From Alistipes sp. (lineage in GTDB: Bacteria; Bacteroidota; Bacteroidia; Bacteroidales; Rikenellaceae): DNA of 64,000 nucleotides. The notes beneath the pieces are model-generated. The model was given only the letters and a program-made list of their open reading frames with translations. It searched no databases and was not told the origin of the DNA. The translations under genes were made by a program, and so were the position numbers. Position 1 is the stretch's first letter. Each line of letters opens with the position of its first letter. The stretch spans positions 62,001 through 126,000 of the forward strand of contig JAGATC010000010.1 in the NCBI GenBank assembly GCA_017621455.1. Direction: 5' to 3'. Positions 53,093 to 62,769 of this stretch are shown here, one piece after another.

Positions 53093-53106
53093 CGTTACGT
53101 AACTCT

Positions 53107-54087
53107 TTACGGCAGCCTGTTAAGTATCACATTGTCAAACAAAAACTCAAGAGCTAAGAGCAATAGGCCCAGTAGCACCCATGTGGAAAATAGCTCGTCG
53201 TAGGTCTGGTAGTTGGTCACCTGCACCTCGCTGGTCTCGAGCGTGTCAATCTCGGAGTATATCTCGCGCAGGGCCTCATCATTCTCTGCGCGGAAATACC
53301 TACCGCCAGTCATCGTGGCTATCTGCTGCAATAGCTCCTCGTCAATCTCAACATCTGCCATTACGGTTGTCTGGTTGCCGAAGTAGTCGACAGCAGGGTA
53401 GGGGGCACGGCCACGCGTACCAACGCCTATGGTGTATACCTTGATGCCCATGTCGCGGGCGATCTCCGCAGCCATAAGTGGTGAGATTTGTCCGCTGTTG
53501 TTGACGCCATCGGTAAGCAGAATTATCACCTTCGACTTGGCACTGCTCTCGCGCAGACGGTTTATCGCCGTGGCAAGGCCATTGCCTATGGCTGTGCCAT
53601 CCTCGATAACACCACTGCGTAGGCGTGCAAGCATGGTCTCGACAGTTGCCTGGTCCGATGTTAGGGGCGTCTGAGTGAAGGCCTCTCCGGCGAAGGCAAC
53701 AACGGCGATGCGGTCGCCATGGCGCTTTGCCACAAACTCCGAGGCGAGACGCTTAGCTGCTGTAAGACGGTCGGGTCTAAAGTCGCGAGCAAGCATCGTA
53801 CCCGATATATCCATCGAGAGAACGATGTCGATACCCTCGGTCGTAGCCTCCTGCTCGTCGTTAACATCTACGGGGCGTGCCAAGGCTATAATAAATAGTG
53901 TCATGGCACCTATACGTAGGATTATTGGCAGTGGACGCAGCCAGTAGCGTAGTGGGCGTGGAGCTCGTCTGCCACCTATCGTAGAGACGGTGAGCGTAGC
54001 CTCGCGCCTCGACACAAAGATGTAGTAGAGGACGATGAGCGGGATGAGCGCCATTAGCCATAGTATGTGGGGATATAGAAAGTTCAT
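53107..54087 (-). CDS. batA: BatA: VWA-domain membrane protein
   Basis: 326 residues, paralogous to BatB. N-terminal TM (LYPHILWLMALIPLIVLYYIF), second TM, VWA with MIDAS DISGTM (Thr in place of the usual Ser), DGTAIGNGL and TDGVNNSG. A C-terminal TM is at about 303-320. It is 12 bp downstream of batC. Confidence 0.93.
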   Translation of the reverse strand: MNFLYPHILWLMALIPLIVLYYIFVSRREATLTVSTIGGRRAPRPLRYWLRPLPIILRIGAMTLFIIALARPVDVNDEQEATTEGIDIVLSMDISGTMLARDFRPDRLTAAKRLASEFVAKRHGDRIAVVAFAGEAFTQTPLTSDQATVETMLARLRSGVIEDGTAIGNGLATAINRLRESSAKSKVIILLTDGVNNSGQISPLMAAEIARDMGIKVYTIGVGTRGRAPYPAVDYFGNQTTVMADVEIDEELLQQIATMTGGRYFRAENDEALREIYSEIDTLETSEVQVTNYQTYDELFSTWVLLGLLLLALEFLFDNVILNRLP

Positions 54088-54099
54088 ACGTCTATCTCG

Positions 54100-55074
54100 T
54101 TACCAATTCTTCTTGCCTGGGATGATTACTCCCTTCTTCTGCTCCTTGAGCTTCTCCTGTGTCTTATCCTCCTCGGCCTGCATAGCGTCGAGCATGCGCT
54201 GCTGCTCAGGACTTAGCTCCTTACGTTCGGGCTGAGCATCACTCTGGCTATTGTCGCTATTGTCGCCATTGTTGTTCTGGTCGTTTTGCTGGTTGGAGTT
54301 ATTGTCGTTTTGCTGCTCCTCCTTGTCGTTACCGCTGTTTTGGTTATTATCCTTTTGCTCGTCGGAGCTATCGTTATTGTTCTCGTTATTGTCCTCGGGG
54401 TTGTTATCACCCTTGTTATCCTGGTTTTTATCCTGGTTATCGTTGTCTTGGTTGCCCTCGCCCTGATTGTCGTTCTGTTGCTGGTTGTCGTTGCCACCAC
54501 CGCCCTGGTTCTGGTCCTGATTTTGGTTCTGCTGCTGGTCTTGATTGTTGTCGCTGTTACCACCACCCTGATTCTGCTGAGACTGACGCATCTGGTCTAC
54601 AATACGCTTGGTTAGCACGTAGTTATATTTCGTCTCTTGGTCGTTGGGGTTGAGCCTAAGCGACTCGCGGAACGAGTTGAGTGCCGCCTCGTAGTTCTCC
54701 TGGGAAAAGAGGCTCTCGCCATAGTTGCGATATACCTCGGCACGCTGCCTGTCGGATAGTAGCGTGTCGGCGAGAATATTGTCGTAGAGGGCGTTTAGCT
54801 CCGATGCCTGGTATGTGGTGTCGTTGGGGTTCGCATACATGGTGTGGTGGTAGGCATTGGCACGGTTATACAGCGCCTCGTAGTTGGTAGAGTCGTGCAT
54901 GAGGGCCGATTTGTAGCTCTCCAAGCTGCGACGGTAGTTACGCTTGTCGAACTGCTCGTTGCCATCACGCACCAAGCCTCGCTCCTTGTGGTACTGTGCC
55001 GAAGAGCTGTGGGGGAGTGTCAACGAAATGAGGATGACACCCAACAATGCCTTTATGTAGTTATGTAGCTTCAT
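54100..55074 (-). CDS. batC: BatC-like TPR protein with Asn/Gln/Asp-rich tail
   Basis: 324 residues. Signal peptide (LLGVILISLTLPHSSSAQ), tetratricopeptide repeats at about 30-155 (VRDGNEQFDKRNYRRSLESY, ENYEAALNSFRESLRLNPND), then a tail of about 130 residues of Asn, Gln, Asp and Gly (169-297). A short basic C-terminus ends VIIPGKKNW. The tail is the least complex segment of the window. The gene lies between orf2 and batA, whereas the B. fragilis order as I recall it puts batC after batB. Confidence 0.85.
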   Translation of the reverse strand: MKLHNYIKALLGVILISLTLPHSSSAQYHKERGLVRDGNEQFDKRNYRRSLESYKSALMHDSTNYEALYNRANAYHHTMYANPNDTTYQASELNALYDNILADTLLSDRQRAEVYRNYGESLFSQENYEAALNSFRESLRLNPNDQETKYNYVLTKRIVDQMRQSQQNQGGGNSDNNQDQQQNQNQDQNQGGGGNDNQQQNDNQGEGNQDNDNQDKNQDNKGDNNPEDNNENNNDSSDEQKDNNQNSGNDKEEQQNDNNSNQQNDQNNNGDNSDNSQSDAQPERKELSPEQQRMLDAMQAEEDKTQEKLKEQKKGVIIPGKKNW

Positions 55075-56213
55075 TAGTCTTCGATATTTGTGTCGATGTC
55101 GATATCCTCCTTACCCTCAAGGCGCTTAGCATCGAAAGGTTTGGTGTTTTCTACGAAGTAGAGGGCGCGGTGAAGGTTCTCGTCGTTCTCCTCAGCTTCG
55201 GGTTCGGCTTTCGCGAACTTTACCATGTCGGCGGTGCGCAGTATGGCGATGAGGTTGGTGCGGCTATCGCGGGGCATCTCCACATCGCGCAGCGCTACGA
55301 TAATCTCGTCCGTTGTCATCTCAAGGGCTCCCACATTCCAGCGACCAGAGATATAGGTGCGAAGGATGGAGCTTAGTGCCGTGTAGTATGCCTTGAACTT
55401 GCCCGTCTGCCATAGCTTGCGGTGACCCAACTCTACAAGTGCCTTATTAGCAACAACATGTGGAGGTAGGGCGGGCGCAACACGTGGCTCTGCCTGACGG
55501 TTACGTAGGTAATGGCGTATGAGCCACACCAAGAGCCACACCAGGAGTGCCAAGACGATAATAGCAATGGCACCATAGGTGACATAGTCGCGAATCTCGT
55601 CGAAGATGAACGGGAGGTCTTTCTGCTCGTATAGTCCATCGTCGCGGAGCTTCTCTCTTGCTGCAAGGCTATCTACGGCAATGCCCCCAGCATTGGGGTC
55701 AAATTTTATAAAGAGGGTGGTGTCAAGCTCCTCGTAGCTCTTGACATTAAGACGCAGGGTATCAGCCGAGAAGAGCGTGTCGGGCACGTCGCGGTTCTTC
55801 TCGAAGTAGCATATCACCGGCACGAACGGTATCTCGCCTGTCTCCATCGCTGCCATACGATAGCGCTTGCGTAGGTGGAGGCGTCGTCCCTCAATCTTAA
55901 CAGTGTCGATGGGGTAGTCCTCGATTACCTCTATCACCTCATCGTTATACTCCGTGAAGGTAGACATCGAGCTCTTTGCCGCTGCCAGTGCCTGCTTCTC
56001 ATCGTTGCTTAGTAGCTTACCGTAGGTGGGAGGTGCCCAGCGTGTAGCGCGGTCGACAATAACATCGAGCGTATAGTCAAACTGGTCGCCTACCTCTATG
56101 CTCTCGGGCGAGAGCGTGCCACGCACCTCGGGCTCCTGTCCATAGGTCACGCCTACCATCACCACAATGGCGGCAAGCAGACTAAGTAGACTATATAAAA
56201 ATCTCTGTTTCAT
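55074..56213 (-). CDS. Bat operon Orf2: DUF4381-like membrane protein
   Basis: 379 residues. Signal peptide, then a beta-rich periplasmic domain (VRGTLSPESIEVGDQFDYTL, ETGEIPFVPVICYFEK), one TM helix (YGAIAIIVLALLVWLLVWLI), and a cytoplasmic helical domain (ELGHRKLWQTGKFKAYYTALSSI) like the C-terminal part of DUF4381 proteins in bat operons. It overlaps the DUF58 gene by 4 bp. Confidence 0.82.
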   Translation of the reverse strand: MKQRFLYSLLSLLAAIVVMVGVTYGQEPEVRGTLSPESIEVGDQFDYTLDVIVDRATRWAPPTYGKLLSNDEKQALAAAKSSMSTFTEYNDEVIEVIEDYPIDTVKIEGRRLHLRKRYRMAAMETGEIPFVPVICYFEKNRDVPDTLFSADTLRLNVKSYEELDTTLFIKFDPNAGGIAVDSLAAREKLRDDGLYEQKDLPFIFDEIRDYVTYGAIAIIVLALLVWLLVWLIRHYLRNRQAEPRVAPALPPHVVANKALVELGHRKLWQTGKFKAYYTALSSILRTYISGRWNVGALEMTTDEIIVALRDVEMPRDSRTNLIAILRTADMVKFAKAEPEAEENDENLHRALYFVENTKPFDAKRLEGKEDIDIDTNIED

Positions 56214-57094
56214 CGCTGCTTAAACATCTTCATAAGTTCTACAACGTAGTCCTCGTTGGTGGCTATCTCGGCCATATCTACGCGGTTCTGCTGCAGTAGC
56301 GCTCTAATAGCAGCATTACGCTGGTCGTAGCTCTCCGTCCAGAAGCGGCGTACGGCACGTGACGAGGTGTCGAGCCACTCGCGGCGACCCGTCTCGGCAT
56401 CTTCAACCTCCACAATGCCGATGTTTGGAAGCTCTCTATCGCGCTCATCGTAGACGCGCACGGCCATGATGTCGTGCTTGCGTGAGGCAATCTTTAGGGC
56501 GTCATCGAGGGCATTCATATCATCCTCGGCATTGATAAGGTCCGAGAGTAGGAAGCTTGTCGTTCGCTTCTTGTTAACGCCGACAAGGTAGCGTAGAGGC
56601 TCCGAGATGTTTGTGCTGTGTCCCGCGGCCTCGAAGCCGACAAGCTCACGGATGATCATCATCACGTGGCTGCGACCCTTCTTCGGAGGTATAAACTTCT
56701 CCACGCGGTCCGAGAAGAGTATGCATCCCACCTTATCGTTATTCTTAGCTGCGGAGAATGCCAAGGTTGCTGCAACCTCGGTGATGACATTCTTCTTGGT
56801 GTACTCCTTCGAGCCGAACATACGCGAGGGTGATACATCCACCAAAAGCATCATCGTTAGCTCGCGCTCCTCCTCAAATACCTTGACATGGGTGCGCTCC
56901 GAGCGGGCTGTCACATTCCAGTCGATGTCGCGCACATCGTCGCCTATACGGTACTCTCTAACCTCAGCGAACGACATACCACGACCTCTAAAGGCAGAGT
57001 GATACTTGCCGGCGAAGATCTCGTCGGAGAGTCCGCGCGTCTTTATCTCGATTTGGCGTACGCGGCGAAGTATGTCCTCTTGTGTTAGGTGCAT
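56210..57094 (-). CDS. Bat operon Orf1: DUF58 protein
   Basis: 294 residues. RVRQIEIKTRGLSDEIFAGKYHSAFRGRGMSFAEVREYRIGDD contains the DUF58 signature (GxGxxFxxxRxYxxGDDxRxIDW). A VWA-like fold follows (LLVDVSPSRMFG). DUF58 proteins partner MoxR ATPases. It overlaps moxR by 1 bp and orf2 by 4 bp. Confidence 0.92.
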   Translation of the reverse strand: MHLTQEDILRRVRQIEIKTRGLSDEIFAGKYHSAFRGRGMSFAEVREYRIGDDVRDIDWNVTARSERTHVKVFEEERELTMMLLVDVSPSRMFGSKEYTKKNVITEVAATLAFSAAKNNDKVGCILFSDRVEKFIPPKKGRSHVMMIIRELVGFEAAGHSTNISEPLRYLVGVNKKRTTSFLLSDLINAEDDMNALDDALKIASRKHDIMAVRVYDERDRELPNIGIVEVEDAETGRREWLDTSSRAVRRFWTESYDQRNAAIRALLQQNRVDMAEIATNEDYVVELMKMFKQR

Positions 57095-58092
57095 TAGGGA
57101 ACAATGACGTTGTTAAGTATCTCTGTGATAATATCCTCGGTGGTTATGTTGTTGGCCTCAGCCTCGTATGTTAGGCCTATGCGGTGGCGGAGTACGTCGT
57201 GGCATACGGCGCGTACATCTTCAGGGATGACATAGCCGCGGCGCTGTAGGAAGGCGTAGGCACGTGCCGCCTTTGCCAGGGCGATAGAGGCACGGGGTGA
57301 GCCACCATAGGCGATAAGCGACTGTAGTCTGTGGAGCTGATACTCGGCAGGCTCACGTGTGGCGAAGATGATGTCTATTATATACTTCTCTATCTTCTCG
57401 TCCATATATACCTTAGTCACCATATCGCGGGCGCGCATGATGGCCTCGGGCGTTACCACCTTGTTGATTTGAGGCATGCCCTCACCCGAGATATTTAGGC
57501 GCATAATCTCAAGCTCCTCCGTGCGCTTAGGGTAGGAGATCTTAGCCTTAAGCATAAAACGGTCTACCTGAGCCTCGGGTAGTGGATAGGTACCCTCCTG
57601 CTCCAAGGGGTTCTGCGTAGCCAATACAAGGAAGGGCTGGGGCAGAGGATATGTCTCCTCGCCGATTGTCACCTGCTTCTCCTGCATCGCCTCCAAGAGT
57701 GCCGACTGCACCTTTGCGGGCGAGCGGTTAATCTCGTCGGCAAGCACGAAGTTGGCGAAGATGGGGCCGCGCTTCACGCTGAACTCCTCGTTACGCTGCG
57801 AGTAGATGAGCGTACCGATAAGGTCGGCGGGGAGTAGGTCGGGGGTGAACTGTATGCGGGCAAACTTGGCGTCGACAGCCTTAGATAGCGTGGTGATAGC
57901 TAAGGTCTTAGCCAAGCCTGGCACACCCTCCAGGAGGATGTGGCCGTCGGAGAGCAGACCTATAAGCAGTGTGTCCACAAGGTGCTGCTGGCCGACGATT
58001 ACTCTTGAAATCTCCGAGCGCAGGGTGTCCACAAATACGGACTCCTCTTGAATCTGCGCGTTGAGCTCTTTGATATTAACTACTTCGTTCAT
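57094..58092 (-). CDS. moxR: MoxR-family AAA+ ATPase
   Basis: 332 residues. Walker A-like region EGVPGLAKT (GVPGLAKT form of the MoxR family), Walker B VLADEINRSPAKVQSALLEAM, sensor 1 LATQNPLEQEGTYPLPEAQVDRF, and the C-terminal lid (YGGSPRASIALAKAARAYA). A chaperone for VWA partners. First gene of the bat operon. Confidence 0.95.
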   Translation of the reverse strand: MNEVVNIKELNAQIQEESVFVDTLRSEISRVIVGQQHLVDTLLIGLLSDGHILLEGVPGLAKTLAITTLSKAVDAKFARIQFTPDLLPADLIGTLIYSQRNEEFSVKRGPIFANFVLADEINRSPAKVQSALLEAMQEKQVTIGEETYPLPQPFLVLATQNPLEQEGTYPLPEAQVDRFMLKAKISYPKRTEELEIMRLNISGEGMPQINKVVTPEAIMRARDMVTKVYMDEKIEKYIIDIIFATREPAEYQLHRLQSLIAYGGSPRASIALAKAARAYAFLQRRGYVIPEDVRAVCHDVLRHRIGLTYEAEANNITTEDIITEILNNVIVP

Positions 58093-58152
58093 ACGTTATA
58101 TTGTTACAATCTTATCTCTTAGCACGAAACGCCACAATGGCGCTAAATATTG

Positions 58153-58160
58153 CAAAGTTA
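58153..58160 (-). promoter_or_regulatory. -7 element for the bat operon
   Basis: TAACTTTG on the minus strand, about 60 bp upstream of moxR. No clear -33. Confidence 0.5.
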
Positions 58161-58177
58161 CGAAATTTATTCAAATA

Positions 58178-58822
58178 TTAAGCCTTTATGGTGTCGTTAT
58201 AGTATTTGCACACCTCGGTGAGTCCACACGCCTCACATTTGGGCTTGCGCGCCATGCAGGTGTAGCGACCATGCAGTATAAGCCAGTGGTGAGCGATGGG
58301 TAGCAGCTCGCGGGGAAAGCCATTCTCTAATTGTCGCTCAGTGGCCAAGGGGGTCTTGGCGTTCAGTGAGAGGCCTATACGCGCTGCCACGCGGAATACA
58401 TGCGTGTCGACGGGCATCACCTCCCTGCCCCAGAGCACTGCGCCCACAACGTTTGCCGTCTTGCGGCCCACGCCCTGCAACGACTGCAAGTCGTCGGGGT
58501 CGGTGGGTACCTCGCCGCCGAAGCGTTCTACTATCTGGCGTGAGAGCGTGGCAAGGTGCTTGGCCTTGTTGTTGGGGTAGGAGATGCTCTTTATGTAGTC
58601 GTAAATCTCCTCCACCGAGGCCTTCGACATAGCCTCGGCAGTGGGGTAGGCCTCGAAGAGTGCCGGTGTGGTGAGGTTGACGCGCTTATCGGTGCATTGC
58701 GCCGAGAGAACGACAGCTACCAGCAGCTCGAAGGGATTACGAAAGTTGAGCTCGCTCTCGGCCACGGGCATAGCCTCGCTGAAGTACTCCACAACGCGTC
58801 TATATCGTTCCTTTGTTGTCAT
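58178..58822 (-). CDS. nth: Endonuclease III
   Basis: Removes oxidised pyrimidines and cuts at AP sites. 214 residues. The helix-hairpin-helix LQGVGRKTANVVGA holds catalytic Lys, and VDTHVFRVAARIGL the catalytic Asp. The four-cysteine cluster is CMARKPKCEACGLTEVC. It overlaps the glycosyltransferase by 4 bp. Confidence 0.96.
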   Translation of the reverse strand: MTTKERYRRVVEYFSEAMPVAESELNFRNPFELLVAVVLSAQCTDKRVNLTTPALFEAYPTAEAMSKASVEEIYDYIKSISYPNNKAKHLATLSRQIVERFGGEVPTDPDDLQSLQGVGRKTANVVGAVLWGREVMPVDTHVFRVAARIGLSLNAKTPLATERQLENGFPRELLPIAHHWLILHGRYTCMARKPKCEACGLTEVCKYYNDTIKA

Positions 58823-59760
58823 CGTCTGTTATCGTTTTTGCGCCACATACGCCAAAATATCTTCTTGGCGAAGAGTCCGTATGAGGCAATGTTTTTAATT
58901 AGTGGGCGATGCTCCTTCACATCGCGTTGCCAGCGGCGTAGATACTCACCCACACCACCATTGTACGACAGCACCCATAGTGCTGTGTTATGCTTGGCGG
59001 TAAGTAGTTCATGATGTAGACCACAATTGTTGTAACGCTCATCGTACCAGAGGCTTATATCCGATAGCGAGTCTACGAAGGCTATCTTCTTTCTATACTC
59101 GGGGCTGTGGCTCACGCTGTATGTAAGCACGCGGTGCACAGCCGTAGGGCAGTCAATGGCCATGTAGCGGCTATTTGCTGCAAACCACAACCACATAGGC
59201 AGGTCGTCCGTCAGCCACTCGGGGTGGGTGTCGGGGCGCACCTCGGCGTAGTACTGCTCCACCAGCTCGCGGCGTGCCACCACGGTGCAGTTCTCCGCGG
59301 GGTTACGTCGAAGCATCGCCTCAAAGGTTGTGGCACACTCTCCCTCGGGGTAGATTGTGGTCGCACCCGTCTCGTCGATACGCTCCGAGCGGGTATAACA
59401 CATGCCCACATCGGGGTTGGCCTCCAAGAGCTCCACCTGCATTTGCAGCTTCTTGCGGTGGGTGAAGTAGTCGTCGCCATCGAGTAGCGCGACATACTTG
59501 CCACGTGCCGCAGCAATGGTGCGGCGGTAGTTGGCCCTCCAGCCCACGTTCTGCTCCGAGCGAATGATGCGTATAGCCTCGGGGTATTGCGACTGGTAGT
59601 CCTCGGCGATATTTAGCGTGCGGTCGGTGCTGCAATCCTCGCCAATGACGATTTCTACAGCGAACGATGTCTGCTGGCGCAAGACGCTCTCTATGGCCTG
59701 GGCTATGTAGCGCTCGTGGTTGTAGGTGGTCATCACCACCGATAGCATCACCTCTCGCAT
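58819..59760 (-). CDS. Family 2 glycosyltransferase
   Basis: 313 residues. GT-A fold: VVMTTYNHERYIAQAIESVL at the N-terminus, VIGEDCSTDRT, LDGDDYFTHRKKL (DxD motif about residue 90), and a C-terminal helical part ending in aromatic and basic residues. The acceptor is unknown. The gene sits in the middle of an otherwise DNA-repair/transport operon. Confidence 0.9.
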   Translation of the reverse strand: MREVMLSVVMTTYNHERYIAQAIESVLRQQTSFAVEIVIGEDCSTDRTLNIAEDYQSQYPEAIRIIRSEQNVGWRANYRRTIAAARGKYVALLDGDDYFTHRKKLQMQVELLEANPDVGMCYTRSERIDETGATTIYPEGECATTFEAMLRRNPAENCTVVARRELVEQYYAEVRPDTHPEWLTDDLPMWLWFAANSRYMAIDCPTAVHRVLTYSVSHSPEYRKKIAFVDSLSDISLWYDERYNNCGLHHELLTAKHNTALWVLSYNGGVGEYLRRWQRDVKEHRPLIKNIASYGLFAKKIFWRMWRKNDNRR

Positions 59761-59775
59761 ACTCCTATTGTGGTG

Positions 59776-62211
59776 TTATAGTTTAGTAAGTTTCGCAAAG
59801 TTGGCAAGCAGCGTCTTTGTGCCGTAGCTATCGAAGGTGATAACCACCTTATGGTCCGACGTTAGCGGCTCTACGCGGTCGACACGTCCCGCACCAAACT
59901 TGGGGTGCGACACCCTATCACCAACCTTATATATGCAGTCGCCAAGGGTTGTTGAGGGGCCATCCTGGCGGTGTACGCCCACTGAGCGCATGCCGGCACG
60001 TGCAGGGTCAACAGGCGGAGGGGTGTTAATCACCTCGGGGCGGGGACGTCCGCCACCGCTATTTCCACCTCTCTGACCACCACTATTACCCCCGCTATAG
60101 CTGCCACCGTAGCGGCTCCTTAGCGACTCGAACTTCGGTTTTACATCACTCTCGGCAAGTACTCGCTCCCAGCGGTTACGTCCCGAGAGCTCCTCGATGT
60201 CGAAGTTGGCGTCGAGATATTCGGCATCTATCTCCTTGAGGAAGCGGCTGGGGGAGGTATTCTCGGTCTTGCCCCACACGCGGCGCATCTCCGAGAAGGT
60301 GAGCATCACCCCCTTCTTTGCACGCGTGATGGCCACATACATCAGACGGCGCTCCTCCTCAAGGTCGGTCAACGACTCTATCGAGCGGCTTGATGGGAAG
60401 AGGTTCTCCTCCATGCCCACGATATATACGTAGTCGTACTCAAGGCCCTTGGCAGAGTGTACGGTCATCAGCGTCACGCGGTTGCCGTCATCTTCGTTGT
60501 CCTGGTCGGTCTGAAGCATTATGTTCTGCATCCACTCGTCTATCGACGGCGTGTAGTCCACCTCGCGCAGACCCTCGTCCATCTCGCGGTTACACTCATC
60601 CTCATACGAGCTCATCATCGCCAAGAGCTGCTCTAAGTAGTCCTTGGCGGTGTCATTCTCTGGCTTCTTCTCGGCCTCTAAGGCGTGAAGTATGCCCGAG
60701 CGGGTCATCACCTCCTTGGCAAAGTCGCAGACACCCATCTCGCTGCGTAGTGCCGAGAGCTCGTTTATCAAGGTCACGAAGTCCTTGACCTTGCGTACTA
60801 CCACCTTTTCTACCTGCTCTACGGGGGTTGCTGAGTTGACCAGCTCATTCACCGTGTGCCACATGGATATGCCTCGTTGGCGGGCAATGTCTCCAATGCG
60901 GGCGATGGTGGTCTCGCCTATGCCGCGTGCGGGATAGTTGACAATGCGCTTGAACGACTCGTCGTCGTTGGGGTTGAGAATGACGCTAAAGTAGGCTATA
61001 AGGTTGCGAATGTCCTTATGCTCCAGTAGCGACATACCCTTATATACGCGATAGGGGATGCCTCGGCGTGCCAATGCCGCCTCGAACATACCGTGCTGCT
61101 TGTTTGTGCGGTAGAGGATGGCAAAGTCGCTCCACTGTGCGCCATCGCGTGCCTTGTCCTTGATGTCCATAGCCACCTCCACAGCCTCGTAGCTATCCTC
61201 CAACACGCGACGTAGGGCAATTTTAGCCCCCTCTTCCGCTGCCGAGAAGCACTTCTTATCTAAGCGGCGTGAGTTGTTCTTAATGAGCGAGTTGGCGGCC
61301 TCGACGATGGTCTGCGTCGAGCGGTAGTTCTGCTCGAGTTTATAGACCTTGGCCGTGGGGTAGTCGCGCTGAAACGAGAGGATGTTCTCAATCTTGGCAC
61401 CACGGAAGGCGTAGATACTCTGGGCATCGTCACCCACAACGCACACGTTCGAGTGCTTAAGCGCAAGGCGGCGCACGATGATATACTGCGCCATGTTCGT
61501 ATCTTGATACTCATCCACCAACAGGTAGCGGAACTGCTCCTGGTACTGCTCCAGCACATCGGGAGCATCGCGCAGGAGTATGTTTGTCTGCAACAGTAGG
61601 TCGTCGAAGTCCATCGCGCCATTACGCTTGCAGCGCTGGCAGTACTCGTTATATATGTCGCCCACCTCGGGCATCTTAGCCTCGCGGTCCTCGGCGCCAA
61701 GCGTAGCATTGGCTATGTAGGCGCCAGGGGTTATAAGGCAGTTCTTAGCCATAGATATGCGTGCTGCGACACTCTGCGGCTTGTAGCGCTCCTCGTTGAG
61801 GTTCTTATCCTTGATGATGCTCTTAATGAGGTTCTTGACGTCGCTGGGCTCGTAGATGGTGTAGCTCTGCGTGTAGCCTATGCGCTCGGCATTCTCCCTG
61901 AGTAGGCGGGCAAATACCGAGTGGAAAGTACCCATTCGTATATATCGCGCCTTGGGGCCTACAAGCCTCTCGATACGTTCACGCATCTCGCGTGCCGCCT
62001 TGTTGGTAAACGTTAGGGCGAGTATCGAGCGGGGGTCGACACCCTGCGATAGCATGTAGGCAATACGTGTAGTAAGCACGCGCGTCTTACCCGAGCCAGC
62101 ACCCGCTATTATAAGCGTGGGGCCATCATAGTTGACCACAGCCTCGCGCTGCACGGCACTAAGCCCCTCGAGTACGTCAGTATTAGTGGGGTTTATACTA
62201 TTTTGTTCCAT
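59776..62211 (-). CDS. uvrD: UvrD/PcrA-type DNA helicase
   Basis: 811 residues, close to PcrA/UvrD in length. Walker A IAGAGSGKTRV (about 35-45), motif II VDEYQDTN, motif III GDDAQSIYAFRGA, motif IV QNYRS, motif V TVHSAKGLEYDYVYI, motif VI RLMYVAITRAK. The Gly-rich linker (GGSYSGGNSGGQRGGNSGGG) precedes a C-terminal RNA-polymerase-binding-like Tudor domain (YKVGDRVSHPKFGAGRV). Nucleotide excision repair and removal of blocks to replication. Confidence 0.95.
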   Translation of the reverse strand: MEQNSINPTNTDVLEGLSAVQREAVVNYDGPTLIIAGAGSGKTRVLTTRIAYMLSQGVDPRSILALTFTNKAAREMRERIERLVGPKARYIRMGTFHSVFARLLRENAERIGYTQSYTIYEPSDVKNLIKSIIKDKNLNEERYKPQSVAARISMAKNCLITPGAYIANATLGAEDREAKMPEVGDIYNEYCQRCKRNGAMDFDDLLLQTNILLRDAPDVLEQYQEQFRYLLVDEYQDTNMAQYIIVRRLALKHSNVCVVGDDAQSIYAFRGAKIENILSFQRDYPTAKVYKLEQNYRSTQTIVEAANSLIKNNSRRLDKKCFSAAEEGAKIALRRVLEDSYEAVEVAMDIKDKARDGAQWSDFAILYRTNKQHGMFEAALARRGIPYRVYKGMSLLEHKDIRNLIAYFSVILNPNDDESFKRIVNYPARGIGETTIARIGDIARQRGISMWHTVNELVNSATPVEQVEKVVVRKVKDFVTLINELSALRSEMGVCDFAKEVMTRSGILHALEAEKKPENDTAKDYLEQLLAMMSSYEDECNREMDEGLREVDYTPSIDEWMQNIMLQTDQDNEDDGNRVTLMTVHSAKGLEYDYVYIVGMEENLFPSSRSIESLTDLEEERRLMYVAITRAKKGVMLTFSEMRRVWGKTENTSPSRFLKEIDAEYLDANFDIEELSGRNRWERVLAESDVKPKFESLRSRYGGSYSGGNSGGQRGGNSGGGRPRPEVINTPPPVDPARAGMRSVGVHRQDGPSTTLGDCIYKVGDRVSHPKFGAGRVDRVEPLTSDHKVVITFDSYGTKTLLANFAKLTKL

Positions 62212-62223
62212 CGTTAGTAATTT

Positions 62224-62769
62224 CTATATTCCATAAATTAGCACTCCTGCCAAGCCCGAGCATACGATAAGGAGTATGGGGTTGACCTTACGTGCTGAGG
62301 CTATGAGCACCACGACAAAGATTGCCCAGCTCCAGCCGTCGATAAAGCTGCGACCCTCAGCCGAGTGGGGGAGGATCAGAAGCAGCGCTGCCGACATAAT
62401 CATACCCACGACCACGGGCTTCATTCCCGCCACCACGCTCTTGACGTAGATGTTGTCGTGGAGCTTCAGGAAGAAGCGCGTGATGAGCATCATTAGCGTG
62501 AGTGCTGGCAGGCACACCGCCACGGTTGCCACAATTGAGCCCCACACGCCTGCCACCTCGTAGCCTATATATGTCGCCGAGTTCAGGGCGATGGGTCCTG
62601 GTGTCATCTGCGAGATGGCGACGATGTCCGAGAACTCGCCATTGGTGAGCCACGCATTGCGCTCAACAACCTCGCTATGAATGAGCGAGAGCATGGCATA
62701 GCCACCACCAAAGCCGAAGAAGCCTATCTTAAGGTAGCTCACAAAGAGTTGCAAAAGTGTCCCAATCAT
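62224..62769 (-). CDS. Chromate transporter, half-size (second subunit)
   Basis: 181 residues, one CHR domain. The signature GFFGFGGGYAMLSLIHSEVV is at the start, followed by MTPGPIALNSATYIGYEVAG. About five TM helices. It overlaps the partner gene by 4 bp; such short CHR pairs probably work as heterodimers. Confidence 0.92.
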   Translation of the reverse strand: MIGTLLQLFVSYLKIGFFGFGGGYAMLSLIHSEVVERNAWLTNGEFSDIVAISQMTPGPIALNSATYIGYEVAGVWGSIVATVAVCLPALTLMMLITRFFLKLHDNIYVKSVVAGMKPVVVGMIMSAALLLILPHSAEGRSFIDGWSWAIFVVVLIASARKVNPILLIVCSGLAGVLIYGI

